A DNA stretch of 55,553 nucleotides, taken from an uncultured Pelagibacteraceae bacterium. GTDB lineage: Bacteria > Pseudomonadota > Alphaproteobacteria > Pelagibacterales > Pelagibacteraceae. Below the pieces are notes generated by a model. It was not told the origin of the DNA. It did no database searches and saw only the letters and a list, made by a program, of their open reading frames with translations. The position numbers and the translations under genes were made by a program. The DNA is taken from assembly GCA_902573835.1 (NCBI GenBank), contig CACGKZ010000005.1, positions 16,001-71,553 of the forward strand, written 5' to 3'. Of this stretch, positions 8,630 to 17,439 are shown piece after piece; position 1 is the first letter of the stretch; every line of letters starts with the position of its first letter.

Positions 8630-9883
8630 TTAAACTCTTTTAATTTGAGCTTTACATTGTATTAATTTTTTTTCAAGATCTTGATACCCTCTATCAAGAT
8701 GATAAATTCTGTTTATTTTTGTTCTTTTGTCTGCAATTAAAGCAGCTAAAACAAGGCTGACAGATGCTCTTAAATCAGTCGCCATTACTTCTGCTCCTGT
8801 CAAAAAGCATGGTCCAGAAATATTCGCTGTATTATTTCTTATTTCTATTTTAGCTCCCATTCTTTTTAACTCAGGAACATGCATAAATCTATTTTCAAAA
8901 ATATTTTCTTTTATTTTTGAAAGTCCTTTTGCTTGGGTCATTAAAATCATAATTTGAGCTTGCAAGTCAGTTGGAAAACCAGGGTATGGAGCAGTTTTAA
9001 TATTTATATTTTTAATATTTCTAGATTTATATATTTCTATATAATTTTTGTTAACTCTCATTTTAACACCCATCTTTTTCAAAATTAAAATTTCTGATTT
9101 TATCAATTTTGGATCTACGTTTTTAAGTTTAAGTTTTTTTGCGGTTAAAGCACCACCAATAAGGTAGGTTCCGAGCTCGATCCTATCACAAATTATTTTA
9201 TGGGTAATTTTTTTTTCTTTTATTGACCCTGTTATTGTTATTTTTCTGCCTTTAATTTTTATTTTTACTCCAAGTTTTTTTATAAAATTAATTAAGTCTT
9301 TAATTTCAGGTTCAACAGCACAATTTTCAATCACACTTACACCTTTTGCTTTAACAGCTGCTAAAATTACATTTTCAGTAGCCCCAACTGATATAGACGG
9401 AAATCTAAAACTCGCCCCTCTCAATCCTCTAGGAGCGGAGGCTAAAATATATCCATTTTTAATTTTAATTTTTGCACCAAGTTTTTTTAGAGCAAATAGG
9501 TGTAAGTCTACAGGCCTAGTGCCAATCGCACATCCACCTGGAAGTGAAACTTTAGCATTACCATATCTTGCTAGTAAAGGACCAAGCACTAAAACTCCTG
9601 CTCTCATTGTTTTTACAAGTTTATAAGGTGCAACTGTGTTAATTTTTTTATCTAAATTAGTAACCTGGACTGAATTTTTTTTTTTTGATAATTTATATTT
9701 TAACCCAATAAATTTTAATAAGTCCAACATAGTCAAAATATCATTTACATACGGAATGTTTTTAATTGTTGTTTGTTTATTTAATATTGAAGCAGCGAGT
9801 ATAGGGAGAGCAGAATTTTTTGAACCAGATATTTTAATACTACCAGATAAGATTTTTTTCCCATCTATTATAAGTTTTTGCAT
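8630..9883 (-). CDS. murA: UDP-N-acetylglucosamine 1-carboxyvinyltransferase
   Basis: The 417-residue length and sequence are those of MurA. The substrate-binding SGSKNSALP is near residue 20, and the catalytic cysteine is C118 in LPGGCAIGTRPVDLH. Because that residue is cysteine rather than aspartate, the enzyme is predicted to be fosfomycin-sensitive, as known for the family. It adds enolpyruvate to UDP-GlcNAc, the first committed step of peptidoglycan synthesis. Its ATG follows the dcd stop codon with no intervening base and in the same frame, suggesting coupled translation. Confidence 0.97.
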   Translation of the reverse strand: MQKLIIDGKKILSGSIKISGSKNSALPILAASILNKQTTIKNIPYVNDILTMLDLLKFIGLKYKLSKKKNSVQVTNLDKKINTVAPYKLVKTMRAGVLVLGPLLARYGNAKVSLPGGCAIGTRPVDLHLFALKKLGAKIKIKNGYILASAPRGLRGASFRFPSISVGATENVILAAVKAKGVSVIENCAVEPEIKDLINFIKKLGVKIKIKGRKITITGSIKEKKITHKIICDRIELGTYLIGGALTAKKLKLKNVDPKLIKSEILILKKMGVKMRVNKNYIEIYKSRNIKNINIKTAPYPGFPTDLQAQIMILMTQAKGLSKIKENIFENRFMHVPELKRMGAKIEIRNNTANISGPCFLTGAEVMATDLRASVSLVLAALIADKRTKINRIYHLDRGYQDLEKKLIQCKAQIKRV

Positions 9884-10438
9884 TTAAATTTTTGGAAGCG
9901 TCACACCCTTTTGTTTCATATACTTTCCTTTTCTTTTATCATAAGTGATATTTGGAATTTCATTTCCTTTAATGAAAACAAATTGTGCTACTCCTTCATT
10001 AGCATAGATTTTTGCAGGCAAGGGTGTTGTGTTGGAAAACTCTAATGTTACATGTCCTTCCCAACCTGGTTCTAAAGGGGTTACATTTACTATTATACCA
10101 CAACGGGCATAGGTAGATTTTCCTAAACAAATAACGAGAACATTTTTGGGAATTTTAAAATATTCAACAGTTCTTGCTAAAGCAAAAGAATTGGGAGGAA
10201 TTATGCATTCTTTAGATCTTTTCGTAACAAAACTATCTTTTTTAAAAACTTTTGGGTCAACTACTCCTGAATTTACATTGGTAAATATTTTAAACTCATT
10301 TGAAACTCTCGCGTCGTAACCATAAGATGATAGTCCGAAAGACACTTTTCCTCGTCTATTCTGCTTATCTACAAATGGTTTGATCATGCCTGTTGACTTA
10401 GACATTTTTTTTATCCACTTGTCTGAAAGAACCGTCAT
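9884..10438 (-). CDS. dcd: dCTP deaminase
   Basis: The 184-residue protein shows the dCTP deaminase/dUTPase fold signatures: [19 protein letters not shown] and [15 protein letters not shown], which include the catalytic glutamate region, and the N-terminal [20 protein letters not shown]. It deaminates dCTP to dUTP for thymidylate synthesis. It lies between a 47-codon basic ORF, whose stop ends just upstream, and murA. The length matches the proteobacterial family (about 185-193). Confidence 0.95.
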   Translation of the reverse strand: MTVLSDKWIKKMSKSTGMIKPFVDKQNRRGKVSFGLSSYGYDARVSNEFKIFTNVNSGVVDPKVFKKDSFVTKRSKECIIPPNSFALARTVEYFKIPKNVLVICLGKSTYARCGIIVNVTPLEPGWEGHVTLEFSNTTPLPAKIYANEGVAQFVFIKGNEIPNITYDKRKGKYMKQKGVTLPKI

Positions 10439-10582
10439 CTAATCTACTTTGTTTTGTACTTTTCTTTTTTTTAAATTTTTTTTAAGTAGTTTTTTACGAA
10501 TTTCGTAAATTTCCTTTTTTTTTTTGAGCCTAATAAAATCTTTCATATCAGTATTTAATTGTCCGAAAATTTGTTTAGGCAT
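10439..10582 (-). CDS. small basic hypothetical protein (47 residues)
   Basis: An ATG at 10582 opens a 47-codon frame ending at TAG 10441-10439, one base-step before the dcd start. The peptide begins MPKQIFGQLNTDMKDFIRL and continues as a lysine-rich, probably helical tail. Its ATG shares one base with the TAA of the upstream 64-residue ORF (TAATG), the coupling pattern used by many genes here. It fills the gap between that ORF and dcd almost exactly, which argues that it is real. No known domain is recognised. A run of 11 T at 10515-10525 lies inside it. Confidence 0.5.
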   Translation of the reverse strand: MPKQIFGQLNTDMKDFIRLKKKKEIYEIRKKLLKKNLKKRKVQNKVD

Positions 10583-10776
10583 TACGATTTGTCAGGATTT
10601 GTTAAATCATCTAAAGTTATTGGCTTATCAATATCATGCATCTTATCCTCTTTTTTTGGTAAAGGGTTATCTTTTATTTTTTTTGCCCTTCTTTGTTCTA
10701 GACGTGCTTTCTTTTTAGCCTCTTTCTTCAAAGCTTTTTCACCACGTGTAGATTTATAATCATAATGAATACCCAT
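10582..10776 (-). CDS. small charged hypothetical protein (64 residues)
   Basis: A 64-residue ORF beginning MGIHYDYKSTRGEKALKKEA, preceded by GGAGCAGTT as a ribosome binding site. The middle is lysine/arginine-rich and probably a helix. The tail is acidic and proline-containing (DIDKPITLDDLTNPDKS). I recognise no named family, although short proteins of this type are common in SAR11-like genomes. It overlaps the next gene by one base, so it is likely the first gene of a run continuing through dcd and murA. Confidence 0.6.
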   Translation of the reverse strand: MGIHYDYKSTRGEKALKKEAKKKARLEQRRAKKIKDNPLPKKEDKMHDIDKPITLDDLTNPDKS

Positions 10777-10855
10777 AACTGCTCCTGCATATCTATACTT
10801 TTACTTCTTGGATTGAAAATATGCAACCCTCTTAAATGCGCATGCTGTGGGTTTA

Positions 10856-11005
10856 TTAATTTCTGTATTTTTTTATAAAAACAAATATTAATGATAATAT
10901 TACTGCAACTAAAACATCATAAAAAGGTGTAGCTTCTGGATATCCGTAATTCCAAAGAATTACTAAAAATAACCAAATAAACCATTCTATATAATTTCTT
11001 TTCAA
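10856..11005 (-). CDS. small membrane protein (49 residues), TTG start
   Basis: A 49-residue frame from TTG 11005 to TAA 10858-10856. It begins MKRNYIEWFIWLFLVILW, has a middle NYGYPEATPFYDV, and a second hydrophobic stretch LVAVILSLIFVFIKK. This predicts two short membrane helices joined by a conserved-looking loop, with positively charged ends. Its start overlaps the stop of the DUF255 gene in the four bases TTGA, a standard coupling junction, so the TTG start is credible. No known family is recognised. A role linked to the DUF255 protein is inference only. Confidence 0.65.
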   Translation of the reverse strand: MKRNYIEWFIWLFLVILWNYGYPEATPFYDVLVAVILSLIFVFIKKYRN

Positions 11006-12717
11006 ATCTTACACCCCTCTGTGGTGCAATTTTTTCCAATTTTATTTTCTTTAAAAAAATCTAATGCCTTAAGTGAACTTGTCATAAAACTTTTGTAAAG
11101 ATTTAGATAGCCATTTAAACTTTTTGATAGTTCATTGCCTTTATCAATATAGCCTAATCTAGAAAAATTAATTAGCATGATAGAGTTGGCATTCGGTAAT
11201 GTATTGTCACTTATATCGATTGGGCTTATAAAAATATCATTTTTACTATGTTCATTTTTTTGAAAAACTTTATTATTGTTATCATAAAATTTTTTTAAAG
11301 CTTCATCGCAATATTTTTTCGCTGACAATCTGTATCTTGGATTCATTGTGGTATCTGACAAATCTAACAAACACTGAATAAGGTAAGCATAATCCTCTAT
11401 GAAGGATATATCTTCAGAGTAACTGTGAAAAATAGTTTTAGAGCAAAATTTTTTTTCAATATTTTGATAAAAATTTTCTGCAGTTTTTAAAAAACCTTGA
11501 TTAGGAATAATTGATTCTAGGGAAATTAATGAGCTAACCCACAAACAGTTTAAATCTAATTGGTTTTTTTTATCAAAAAAAGGTTTTTTTCTTTTTTTTC
11601 TTATTTCTAACAATTTTTCTATTATTTCATCTTTTGGCTCATTAATTTCATCTAAAATAATTTTGCCTTCCCAATTACCCTCTGACTTTATATTAAAAAA
11701 TTTTTCAATATCTTTAATGTTTTTTAACTCTTCATAACTGTATACATAGTATTTCCCCTCTTCACCTTCACTATCAGCATCATAAGCTGATCCAAGTAAA
11801 TTCGTATCTTTAGTTAAAAAATTTATTTTTAAAAAATCTGTAGTTTGTTTTACTTTTTTCAAATAATAATTGTCAGGCTTTATCTTTAAGAACTTTGCTA
11901 ATAATGAAATAAACTGAACATTGTCGTAGAGCATTTTTTCAAAATGAGGTACCATCCAATTATCATCTACTGTATATCTTGAAATTCCACCTTCAACATG
12001 ATCATAAATACCTTTGGAACAAAGTTTTTTTAATATTAATTCTACAGGCTTAAAGTATTTTTGATTTTTAGTTTTATTATAAAAATATATCAAAGTATCA
12101 AAAACATAAAATGTTGGAAACTTTGGAGCACCCTTAAATCCGCCATTCTTTGTATCTAAATTATTTAAAATACTTTCTAAAATTGGTTCTGGTTCTTGAT
12201 CTATAACATTTGTTTTCTTTAATTGTAAATTTTTTGTAATTAAATTTTTTTGTTCAATTATCTTTGTTCTTTGATCAATGTATGCTTCGTGAACTTTCTG
12301 AAGAATAGTCTTAAATGCAGGCAAACCATGTTTCTCATTTTTTGGGAAATACGTCCCACCCATAAACGGGACACCATTTTCATCCAAAAACATGGTTAAT
12401 GGCCATCCGCCTCCACTCTGATTAAAAAGTTGATAAGAACTTTGAAATACAAAATCTAAATCAGGCCTTTCTTCCCTGTCAACTTTAATATTAATAAAAA
12501 ATTTATTCATCAGATCTGCAGTTGATTGATCTTCAAAACTCTCATGAGCCATGACATGACACCAGTGGCAACTTGAATAACCAATACTTAATAATATTGG
12601 TTTTTTTTGTGTTTTAGCCAAATTTAAAGAATCTTTACTCCAAGTTTGCCAATGAACTGGATTATTTTTATGTTGCTGTAAGTATGGACTAGGATCTGCA
12701 GATAAAATATTTTTCAT
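11002..12717 (-). CDS. DUF255 thioredoxin-domain protein (YyaL / SSP411 family)
   Basis: The 571-residue protein starts with a thioredoxin-like domain containing SSCHWCHVMAHESF; the CxxC cysteines are about residues 50 and 53. It is followed by NIKVDREERPDLD and, further on, the GGGWPLTMFLDE and PHFEKMLYDN motifs of the family. The rest resembles an alpha/alpha-barrel like that of glycosyl hydrolases and N-acylglucosamine epimerases. The function of this widespread family is unsettled. It is about 100 residues shorter than typical members (about 650-690), apparently at the C-terminus. Its start overlaps the stop of the upstream membrane-protein gene by four bases. Confidence 0.9.
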   Translation of the reverse strand: MKNILSADPSPYLQQHKNNPVHWQTWSKDSLNLAKTQKKPILLSIGYSSCHWCHVMAHESFEDQSTADLMNKFFINIKVDREERPDLDFVFQSSYQLFNQSGGGWPLTMFLDENGVPFMGGTYFPKNEKHGLPAFKTILQKVHEAYIDQRTKIIEQKNLITKNLQLKKTNVIDQEPEPILESILNNLDTKNGGFKGAPKFPTFYVFDTLIYFYNKTKNQKYFKPVELILKKLCSKGIYDHVEGGISRYTVDDNWMVPHFEKMLYDNVQFISLLAKFLKIKPDNYYLKKVKQTTDFLKINFLTKDTNLLGSAYDADSEGEEGKYYVYSYEELKNIKDIEKFFNIKSEGNWEGKIILDEINEPKDEIIEKLLEIRKKRKKPFFDKKNQLDLNCLWVSSLISLESIIPNQGFLKTAENFYQNIEKKFCSKTIFHSYSEDISFIEDYAYLIQCLLDLSDTTMNPRYRLSAKKYCDEALKKFYDNNNKVFQKNEHSKNDIFISPIDISDNTLPNANSIMLINFSRLGYIDKGNELSKSLNGYLNLYKSFMTSSLKALDFFKENKIGKNCTTEGCKI

Positions 12718-13430
12718 TTTTTGAAATAAATTTTTCTTAATGTTAATGAAAAGATAATTATCGCGAAAAAACCAATTATAGGAAAAAGTATTTCTTTATT
12801 TTGAATCATGTTTACAAAGCTTGGGTCAATATTGTTTTCAATAATTTTTTCAATTCCTTCACCAATAGCACTCAAGATAAACACCATAGGGAAAAGACCA
12901 AGCAAAGTTGAGAAAAAATAGTTTTTAATTTTCATATTAAAAATAACTGGTAGTAAATTTTGAATTGCAAAAGGGGTTCCACCGCCGCCGGCAAACCTAA
13001 AAATCATAAAATACAAAAATTCATTTCTATTAAACATATCTTTAAATTTAGATATTTTATTTGAAAGTTTTTCTAATATTATGTCTTTGAAATATTGGTT
13101 TGCAAGAATATACAAAAGAGTGCATCCAAATGTAAAACCCAAAACTGAAATTAAAGTTCCATAAAACTTACCAAATAAAAATCCAGAAATTAATGAAATT
13201 GGTGTTGCGAAGCCTAACAATAGAATCCAAATGATAGTGAATAAAAAAAATAAAATAGTAAACCAGAACGAGTTTTGATCTTTTATAGCTATCAAAAATT
13301 GAGTTTTGTCTCTTATATATTTATAGTCATTTAGTTGGGTAACATCTACAAAAATAAAAAATCCATACAATATTAGACCCAAACAAAGAATATAACTAAG
13401 GCCTACTGCAATTTTAATATTTTTAGTCAT
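12714..13430 (-). CDS. TVP38/TMEM64 (SNARE-associated, DedA-like) membrane protein
   Basis: A 238-residue integral membrane protein with about six hydrophobic segments. The re-entrant signature region includes FGKFYGTLISVLGFTFGC and, later, RFAGGGGTPFAIQNLLPVI. Both fit the VTT/TVP38 domain family, in which an arginine and proline-containing loop is conserved. Members are thought to act in lipid scrambling or transport and envelope homeostasis; the substrate here cannot be told. It is divergent from rpmH and coupled to the DUF255 gene. Confidence 0.85.
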   Translation of the reverse strand: MTKNIKIAVGLSYILCLGLILYGFFIFVDVTQLNDYKYIRDKTQFLIAIKDQNSFWFTILFFLFTIIWILLLGFATPISLISGFLFGKFYGTLISVLGFTFGCTLLYILANQYFKDIILEKLSNKISKFKDMFNRNEFLYFMIFRFAGGGGTPFAIQNLLPVIFNMKIKNYFFSTLLGLFPMVFILSAIGEGIEKIIENNIDPSFVNMIQNKEILFPIIGFFAIIIFSLTLRKIYFKK

Positions 13431-13487
13431 TAGATAATTTTAACTGTACATCAGTGATATTATTAAATATATAACTAAAATTATTTT

Positions 13488-13622
13488 ATGAAAAGAACTT
13501 ACCAACCAAGTAAATTAGTAAGAAAAAGGCGGCACGGATTTCGATCTAGGATGGCTACTAAGGGCGGCAGAAAGCTTATTGCTAGAAGACGAGCAAAAGG
13601 AAGAAGAACTATATCAACTTAA
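13488..13622 (+). CDS. rpmH: 50S ribosomal protein L34
   Basis: A 44-residue frame from ATG 13488 to TAA 13620-13622 translating to [18 protein letters not shown] and onward with the L34 core [20 protein letters not shown]34 is part of the large ribosomal subunit. It heads the classic rpmH-rnpA-yidD-yidC series. The upstream 57 bases, shared with the divergent membrane-protein gene, are AT-rich and must hold its promoter. Confidence 0.97.
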   Translation: MKRTYQPSKLVRKRRHGFRSRMATKGGRKLIARRRAKGRRTIST

Positions 13623-13623
13623 A

Positions 13624-13968
13624 ATGATAAAGCTTGAAAGTTTAAAAAAAAGCGATCATTTCAAGCTTGTTCTGAATGGTAAGAAAGTCCATACAAATTT
13701 TTACTCAATTTTTGCAACAAAAAATTTTTTAAAGCTTAAAAAAAATACTTTACTTGTAAGCTTTGTAGCAAAGAAGAAAATAGGTAACGCAGTAAAAAGA
13801 AATAGAATAAGGCGAAAATTGAAAGCAATAACCCAAAAAATTTTAAAAATAAAAGGTGCAATTAATACTAATTATACTTATATAATAATTTGTAAAACAA
13901 AATCTTATACGGAAAAGTACGACAAAATATTTTTAGAAATGCAAAAAAGTTTTAAAAAACTAAATTAA
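13624..13968 (+). CDS. rnpA: ribonuclease P protein component
   Basis: From ATG 13624, one base after the rpmH stop, the protein is 114 residues long and begins MIKLESLKKSDHFKLVL. The RNR motif is present as KKIGNAVKRNRIRRKLK. This basic protein assists the catalytic RNase P RNA in maturing tRNA 5' ends. The frame can be extended back to 13579 inside rpmH, but the added residues are not RnpA-like. The stop at 13966-13968 directly abuts the yidD ATG. Confidence 0.95.
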   Translation: MIKLESLKKSDHFKLVLNGKKVHTNFYSIFATKNFLKLKKNTLLVSFVAKKKIGNAVKRNRIRRKLKAITQKILKIKGAINTNYTYIIICKTKSYTEKYDKIFLEMQKSFKKLN

Positions 13969-14229
13969 ATGAGTAAGATCTTAATAAAAGCTATAGTTTT
14001 ATTAATTAATATATATAAATATATTTTTTCTCCACTGTTAGGTAATAAATGTAGATTTTTACCATCATGTTCAGATTATTGTATCGAATGTTTAAAAGAG
14101 CATGGTTTCTTCAAAGGAGTCTTTTTAGGTTTTAAAAGAATTTTAAAGTGTCATCCTATCAAATTTTTAGGTGGAAACTCAGGCTTAGATTTGGTGCCAA
14201 AAAAAAGGAATATAAAAAATGGACAATAG
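13969..14229 (+). CDS. yidD: membrane protein insertion efficiency factor YidD
   Basis: The 86-residue protein has an N-terminal hydrophobic/amphipathic helix, then the family signature CRFLPSCSDYCIECLKEHG, a second block GVFLGFKRILKCHP, and a basic tail. YidD sits at the inner membrane and aids YidC-dependent insertion. It starts with no gap after rnpA and overlaps the yidC start by 11 bases. Confidence 0.96.
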   Translation: MSKILIKAIVLLINIYKYIFSPLLGNKCRFLPSCSDYCIECLKEHGFFKGVFLGFKRILKCHPIKFLGGNSGLDLVPKKRNIKNGQ

Positions 14230-15910
14230 GAATGTTTTTGTAGCAATTGCTTTATCAATGGCTGTTCTTCTTTTCTGGGGTGCTTTTTTCGAAACTCCAA
14301 GACAAGTTAAAGAAAATCAAACTCTTAATAATGTTCAAACTAATCAAAATAAAATACAAAGTGATATAACACCAAATATAAACCAAGAGAGAGTTGTAAA
14401 AAAAATTTCTAGAAAAGATGCTTTAACAGAAGTTGATAGAGTTATAATTGAGAATGAAAAAGTTAAAGGATCCATCTCATTAAAAGGTGCAATATTTGAT
14501 GACCTGTCATTTAAAAATTACAAAAAGGATTTGAAGTCTAAAGAAAATGTTTTTCTTTTGCATCCAAAAGAGATTGAAGACGGATATTTTATTGAAACTG
14601 GATGGGCAAGTGTTGGAAATGAAGTCGAAGTTCCTGGAGTAGATTCTTTATGGCAAGTCAAAGGAAACAGAGTTTTGAGTGAAAAAAATGATGTTGTGCT
14701 GGAATGGAATAACGGAAAAGGTTTAATTTTTAAAAAAACAATTAAATTAGATGAAAAATATTTGTTTAAAATAAAGCAAGAAGTTAAGAATAACACTTCT
14801 TCAAAGATAAATCTTTATCCGTACTCTCAAATTACTAGAAACAAAAAACCTGATGATGTTATGGGTTTCTATATTTTACACGAAGGTTTTATTGGGGTTT
14901 TCGATGGTGAATTAAAAGAAGATGATTACGATGATATTAGAGATAAAAAAATTGTAAGAAATTCGGATAATGGTTGGCTAGGTATTACAGATAAATATTG
15001 GGTAACTGCTATAGTTCCTCCAAAAGATAAAAATTTTAAATCTACATTTCTTTATAAAGATAATTATAGAGCAAATTATATATTAAATTCACCCGTTACG
15101 ATCAATCCTAAAAGCACTTCTGGTAATGAGGTAAGATTATTTGTTGCAGCCAAAGAGGTGGAAACCGTAGATGGATACGCTGAAAGTGAAAATATTGAAA
15201 AATTTGATTTAACAATCGATTGGGGTTGGTTTTATTTTTTCACTAAACCTTTATTTTTCGTAATAGATTATTTATTTAAGCTTTCTGGTAATTTTGGAAT
15301 AGCAATTGTTCTTATAACTCTAGCTATTAGAATTATATTTTTTCCGCTTGCAAATTACTCTTTTAGATCAATGGCTAAAATGAAAGCTGTTCAACCAGAA
15401 ATGACAAGATTAAAAGAACTTCACAAAGAAGACAAGGTCAAATTACAACAAGAAATGATGGCTTTATATAGGAAAGAAAAAATCAATCCAGCTTCTGGAT
15501 GTTTACCAATTTTAATACAAATACCTTTTTTCTTCGCTATATATAAAATGTTATTTATATCATTGGAGATGAGGCATCAGCCTTTTTTCGGGTGGATTCA
15601 AGATTTGTCTGCTAAAGATCCAACAACAATTTTTAATTTATTTGGATTAATACCTTGGGATCCTCCAGGATTTCTTATCATTGGTATATGGCCAATATTA
15701 ATGGGGCTCTCTATGTACGTGCAACAAAAGTTAAATCCTGCACCAGCTGATCCAATACAAGCTAAAATTTTTGCTTTCTTTCCTTTATTTTTAACGATAA
15801 TTTTAGCACCATTTCCATCTGGATTGGTTGTTTATTGGACAGTTAATAATATTCTCACGATAGCTCAGCAATGGGTCATTATGAGAAAAACAAAAGTTAA
15901 AACTAATTAA
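14219..15910 (+). CDS. yidC: membrane protein insertase YidC
   Basis: The 563-residue protein has an N-terminal membrane anchor (residues about 5-25), a large periplasmic domain, and a C-terminal insertase domain with five hydrophobic segments. Signatures include GWFYFFTKPLFFVIDYLF, NYSFRSMAKMKAVQPEM and INPASGCLPILIQIPFF. The hydrophilic-groove arginine of the family lies in the SFRSM stretch. It inserts membrane proteins alone or with SecYEG. In many alphaproteobacteria engB (yihA) follows. Here argB follows with no gap. Confidence 0.97.
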   Translation: MDNRNVFVAIALSMAVLLFWGAFFETPRQVKENQTLNNVQTNQNKIQSDITPNINQERVVKKISRKDALTEVDRVIIENEKVKGSISLKGAIFDDLSFKNYKKDLKSKENVFLLHPKEIEDGYFIETGWASVGNEVEVPGVDSLWQVKGNRVLSEKNDVVLEWNNGKGLIFKKTIKLDEKYLFKIKQEVKNNTSSKINLYPYSQITRNKKPDDVMGFYILHEGFIGVFDGELKEDDYDDIRDKKIVRNSDNGWLGITDKYWVTAIVPPKDKNFKSTFLYKDNYRANYILNSPVTINPKSTSGNEVRLFVAAKEVETVDGYAESENIEKFDLTIDWGWFYFFTKPLFFVIDYLFKLSGNFGIAIVLITLAIRIIFFPLANYSFRSMAKMKAVQPEMTRLKELHKEDKVKLQQEMMALYRKEKINPASGCLPILIQIPFFFAIYKMLFISLEMRHQPFFGWIQDLSAKDPTTIFNLFGLIPWDPPGFLIIGIWPILMGLSMYVQQKLNPAPADPIQAKIFAFFPLFLTIILAPFPSGLVVYWTVNNILTIAQQWVIMRKTKVKTN

Positions 15911-16777
15911 ATGTCTGAGGAAAATTTAGAAGAAATTAAAAAATTTTGGCCTAAGAACGCTCCAAACATCAATAACATTCCAAAATATATAAATAAATAT
16001 AAAGATGAACTTATAGTGATAAAATATGGCGGAAACGTTTTAATTGACAGAAATATTTTTAATAACTTTATTGCAGATATAAGCGTATTGAATAAATTAG
16101 GGCTTTCAATCATTGTTGTACATGGAGGAGGTCCAAGAATAGAGAGAAAATTGAAAGAAGAAAATATTCAAACAAAATTTATTAACGGGTTAAGAGTAAC
16201 TGATGAAAAAGTAATTTCTATTGTTGAAAACGTATTAATTGACTTTAATAAAGATATTGTGGACTCTTTGACAAAAAAAGGTTCAGAGGCTGTGTCGATT
16301 ACATCAAAAACTAATAATATAATTAATGTTGTTCCTGATAATAAAGAGCTTGGATTTGTTGGTATTCCGGAGAATATAAACATCGAATTTCTTAAAGACT
16401 TGATAAATAAAAAACAGATACCGGTTATAGCTCCTTTAGGAGTCGATAAAAATAAAAATACTTACAACATCAATGGCGATACTGCAGCTAGTGCAATAGC
16501 AAAAAAACTTAAGTCAAGAAGACTTTTGCTTATGACAAATGTTGAAGGAGTTTATGACGATAGAAAAACTTTGATATCTGAAATTAAACCTTTTGATATC
16601 GAAAATTTGGTTAAACTAAAAATTGTACAAGGTGGGATGATTCCTAAAATAAAAAATTGTATTGATGCAGTGGAAAACGGGGTTAGAGGTGTAGTTATAC
16701 TTGATGGAAGAAAACCTCATTCAATATTAGATGAAATATTTTCGGACAAAGGTTCAGGAACACTAATAAGAAAATGA
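15911..16777 (+). CDS. argB: acetylglutamate kinase
   Basis: The 288-residue protein is an amino-acid kinase with IKYGGNVLID near residue 37, VHGGGPRIERKL, NGDTAASAIAKKLKSRRLL and VQGGMIPKIKNCIDAV. It phosphorylates N-acetylglutamate in arginine synthesis, upstream of the ArgJ cycle encoded at 3.5 kb. The N-terminal extension (FWPKNAPNINNIPKYI) is usual for arginine-sensitive forms. It abuts yidC, and its stop overlaps the next start as ATGA. Confidence 0.96.
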   Translation: MSEENLEEIKKFWPKNAPNINNIPKYINKYKDELIVIKYGGNVLIDRNIFNNFIADISVLNKLGLSIIVVHGGGPRIERKLKEENIQTKFINGLRVTDEKVISIVENVLIDFNKDIVDSLTKKGSEAVSITSKTNNIINVVPDNKELGFVGIPENINIEFLKDLINKKQIPVIAPLGVDKNKNTYNINGDTAASAIAKKLKSRRLLLMTNVEGVYDDRKTLISEIKPFDIENLVKLKIVQGGMIPKIKNCIDAVENGVRGVVILDGRKPHSILDEIFSDKGSGTLIRK

Positions 16778-17439
16778 AAGAATTGAAAAATATAAAATTT
16801 TGGCTTTTTGATTTAGATAATACTTTGTATTCAGGAGCTACTAAAGTTTTTGATCAAGTTGATAAAAAAATGACCCATTATATTTCTTCTAAATTGAATA
16901 TCAGCAGAGAGGAAGCAAAAAAAATTCAAAAAAATTATTTTGTAGAATATAACACAACGCTAAATGGTATGATTAAGAATCATAAAATTGATGCAAATGA
17001 ATTTTTAGAATTTGTTCATGATATAGATCTAAGCTTTTTGAAAGAGGACAGGCAATTAGATGAGCAAATTGAAAAAATTGAGGGCAAAAAGATTATATTC
17101 ACCAATGGGTCACTAGCACATGCAAAAAATGTAACAAAAAGACTTGGAATAGAAAGGCATTTCGATGACATTTTCGACATCGTTAGTGCGGACTTTATAC
17201 CCAAGCCTTCTATTGAAACTTACAAAAAAATTATAGAAAAATACAAAATTGAGCCACAATATAGTATATTTATAGAGGATATTGCGCGAAATTTAAAACC
17301 CGCTCACGAATTAGGAATGAAAACAGTATGGATAATAAATGACGAACCTTGGGCCGCTGAGTTTTCAAACTCAAGTTTTATAAACTACAAGACAGACAAA
17401 TTATCAAAATTTTTAAAGGAGATAAATGAAAGTAGATGA
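16774..17439 (+). CDS. HAD-family pyrimidine 5'-nucleotidase
   Basis: The 221-residue protein has HAD motif [14 protein letters not shown] with nucleophile and acid aspartates, motif II IIFTNGS, and motif III/IV in [11 protein letters not shown] and [16 protein letters not shown]. It fits the SDT1/phm8-like pyrimidine 5'-nucleotidase group, which commonly sits between argB and dapD in alphaproteobacteria. The exact substrate is inferred from family and context. Its 3' end overlaps the dapD start by 14 bases. Confidence 0.85.
   Translation: MKELKNIKFWLFDLDNTLYSGATKVFDQVDKKMTHYISSKLNISREEAKKIQKNYFVEYNTTLNGMIKNHKIDANEFLEFVHDIDLSFLKEDRQLDEQIEKIEGKKIIFTNGSLAHAKNVTKRLGIERHFDDIFDIVSADFIPKPSIETYKKIIEKYKIEPQYSIFIEDIARNLKPAHELGMKTVWIINDEPWAAEFSNSSFINYKTDKLSKFLKEINESR

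Noticed and set aside
10524-10759. Plus-strand ORFs of 64 and 66 residues opposite the small basic genes
   Set aside because: Neither has a ribosome binding site or plausible protein features. The minus-strand frames have coupled starts and a ribosome binding site.
13579-13623. Extension of rnpA back into rpmH, giving a 129-residue protein
   Set aside because: The added residues ([15 protein letters not shown]) are the out-of-frame reading of L34 codons and are not RnpA-like. The ATG at 13624 right after the rpmH stop gives a normal RnpA.
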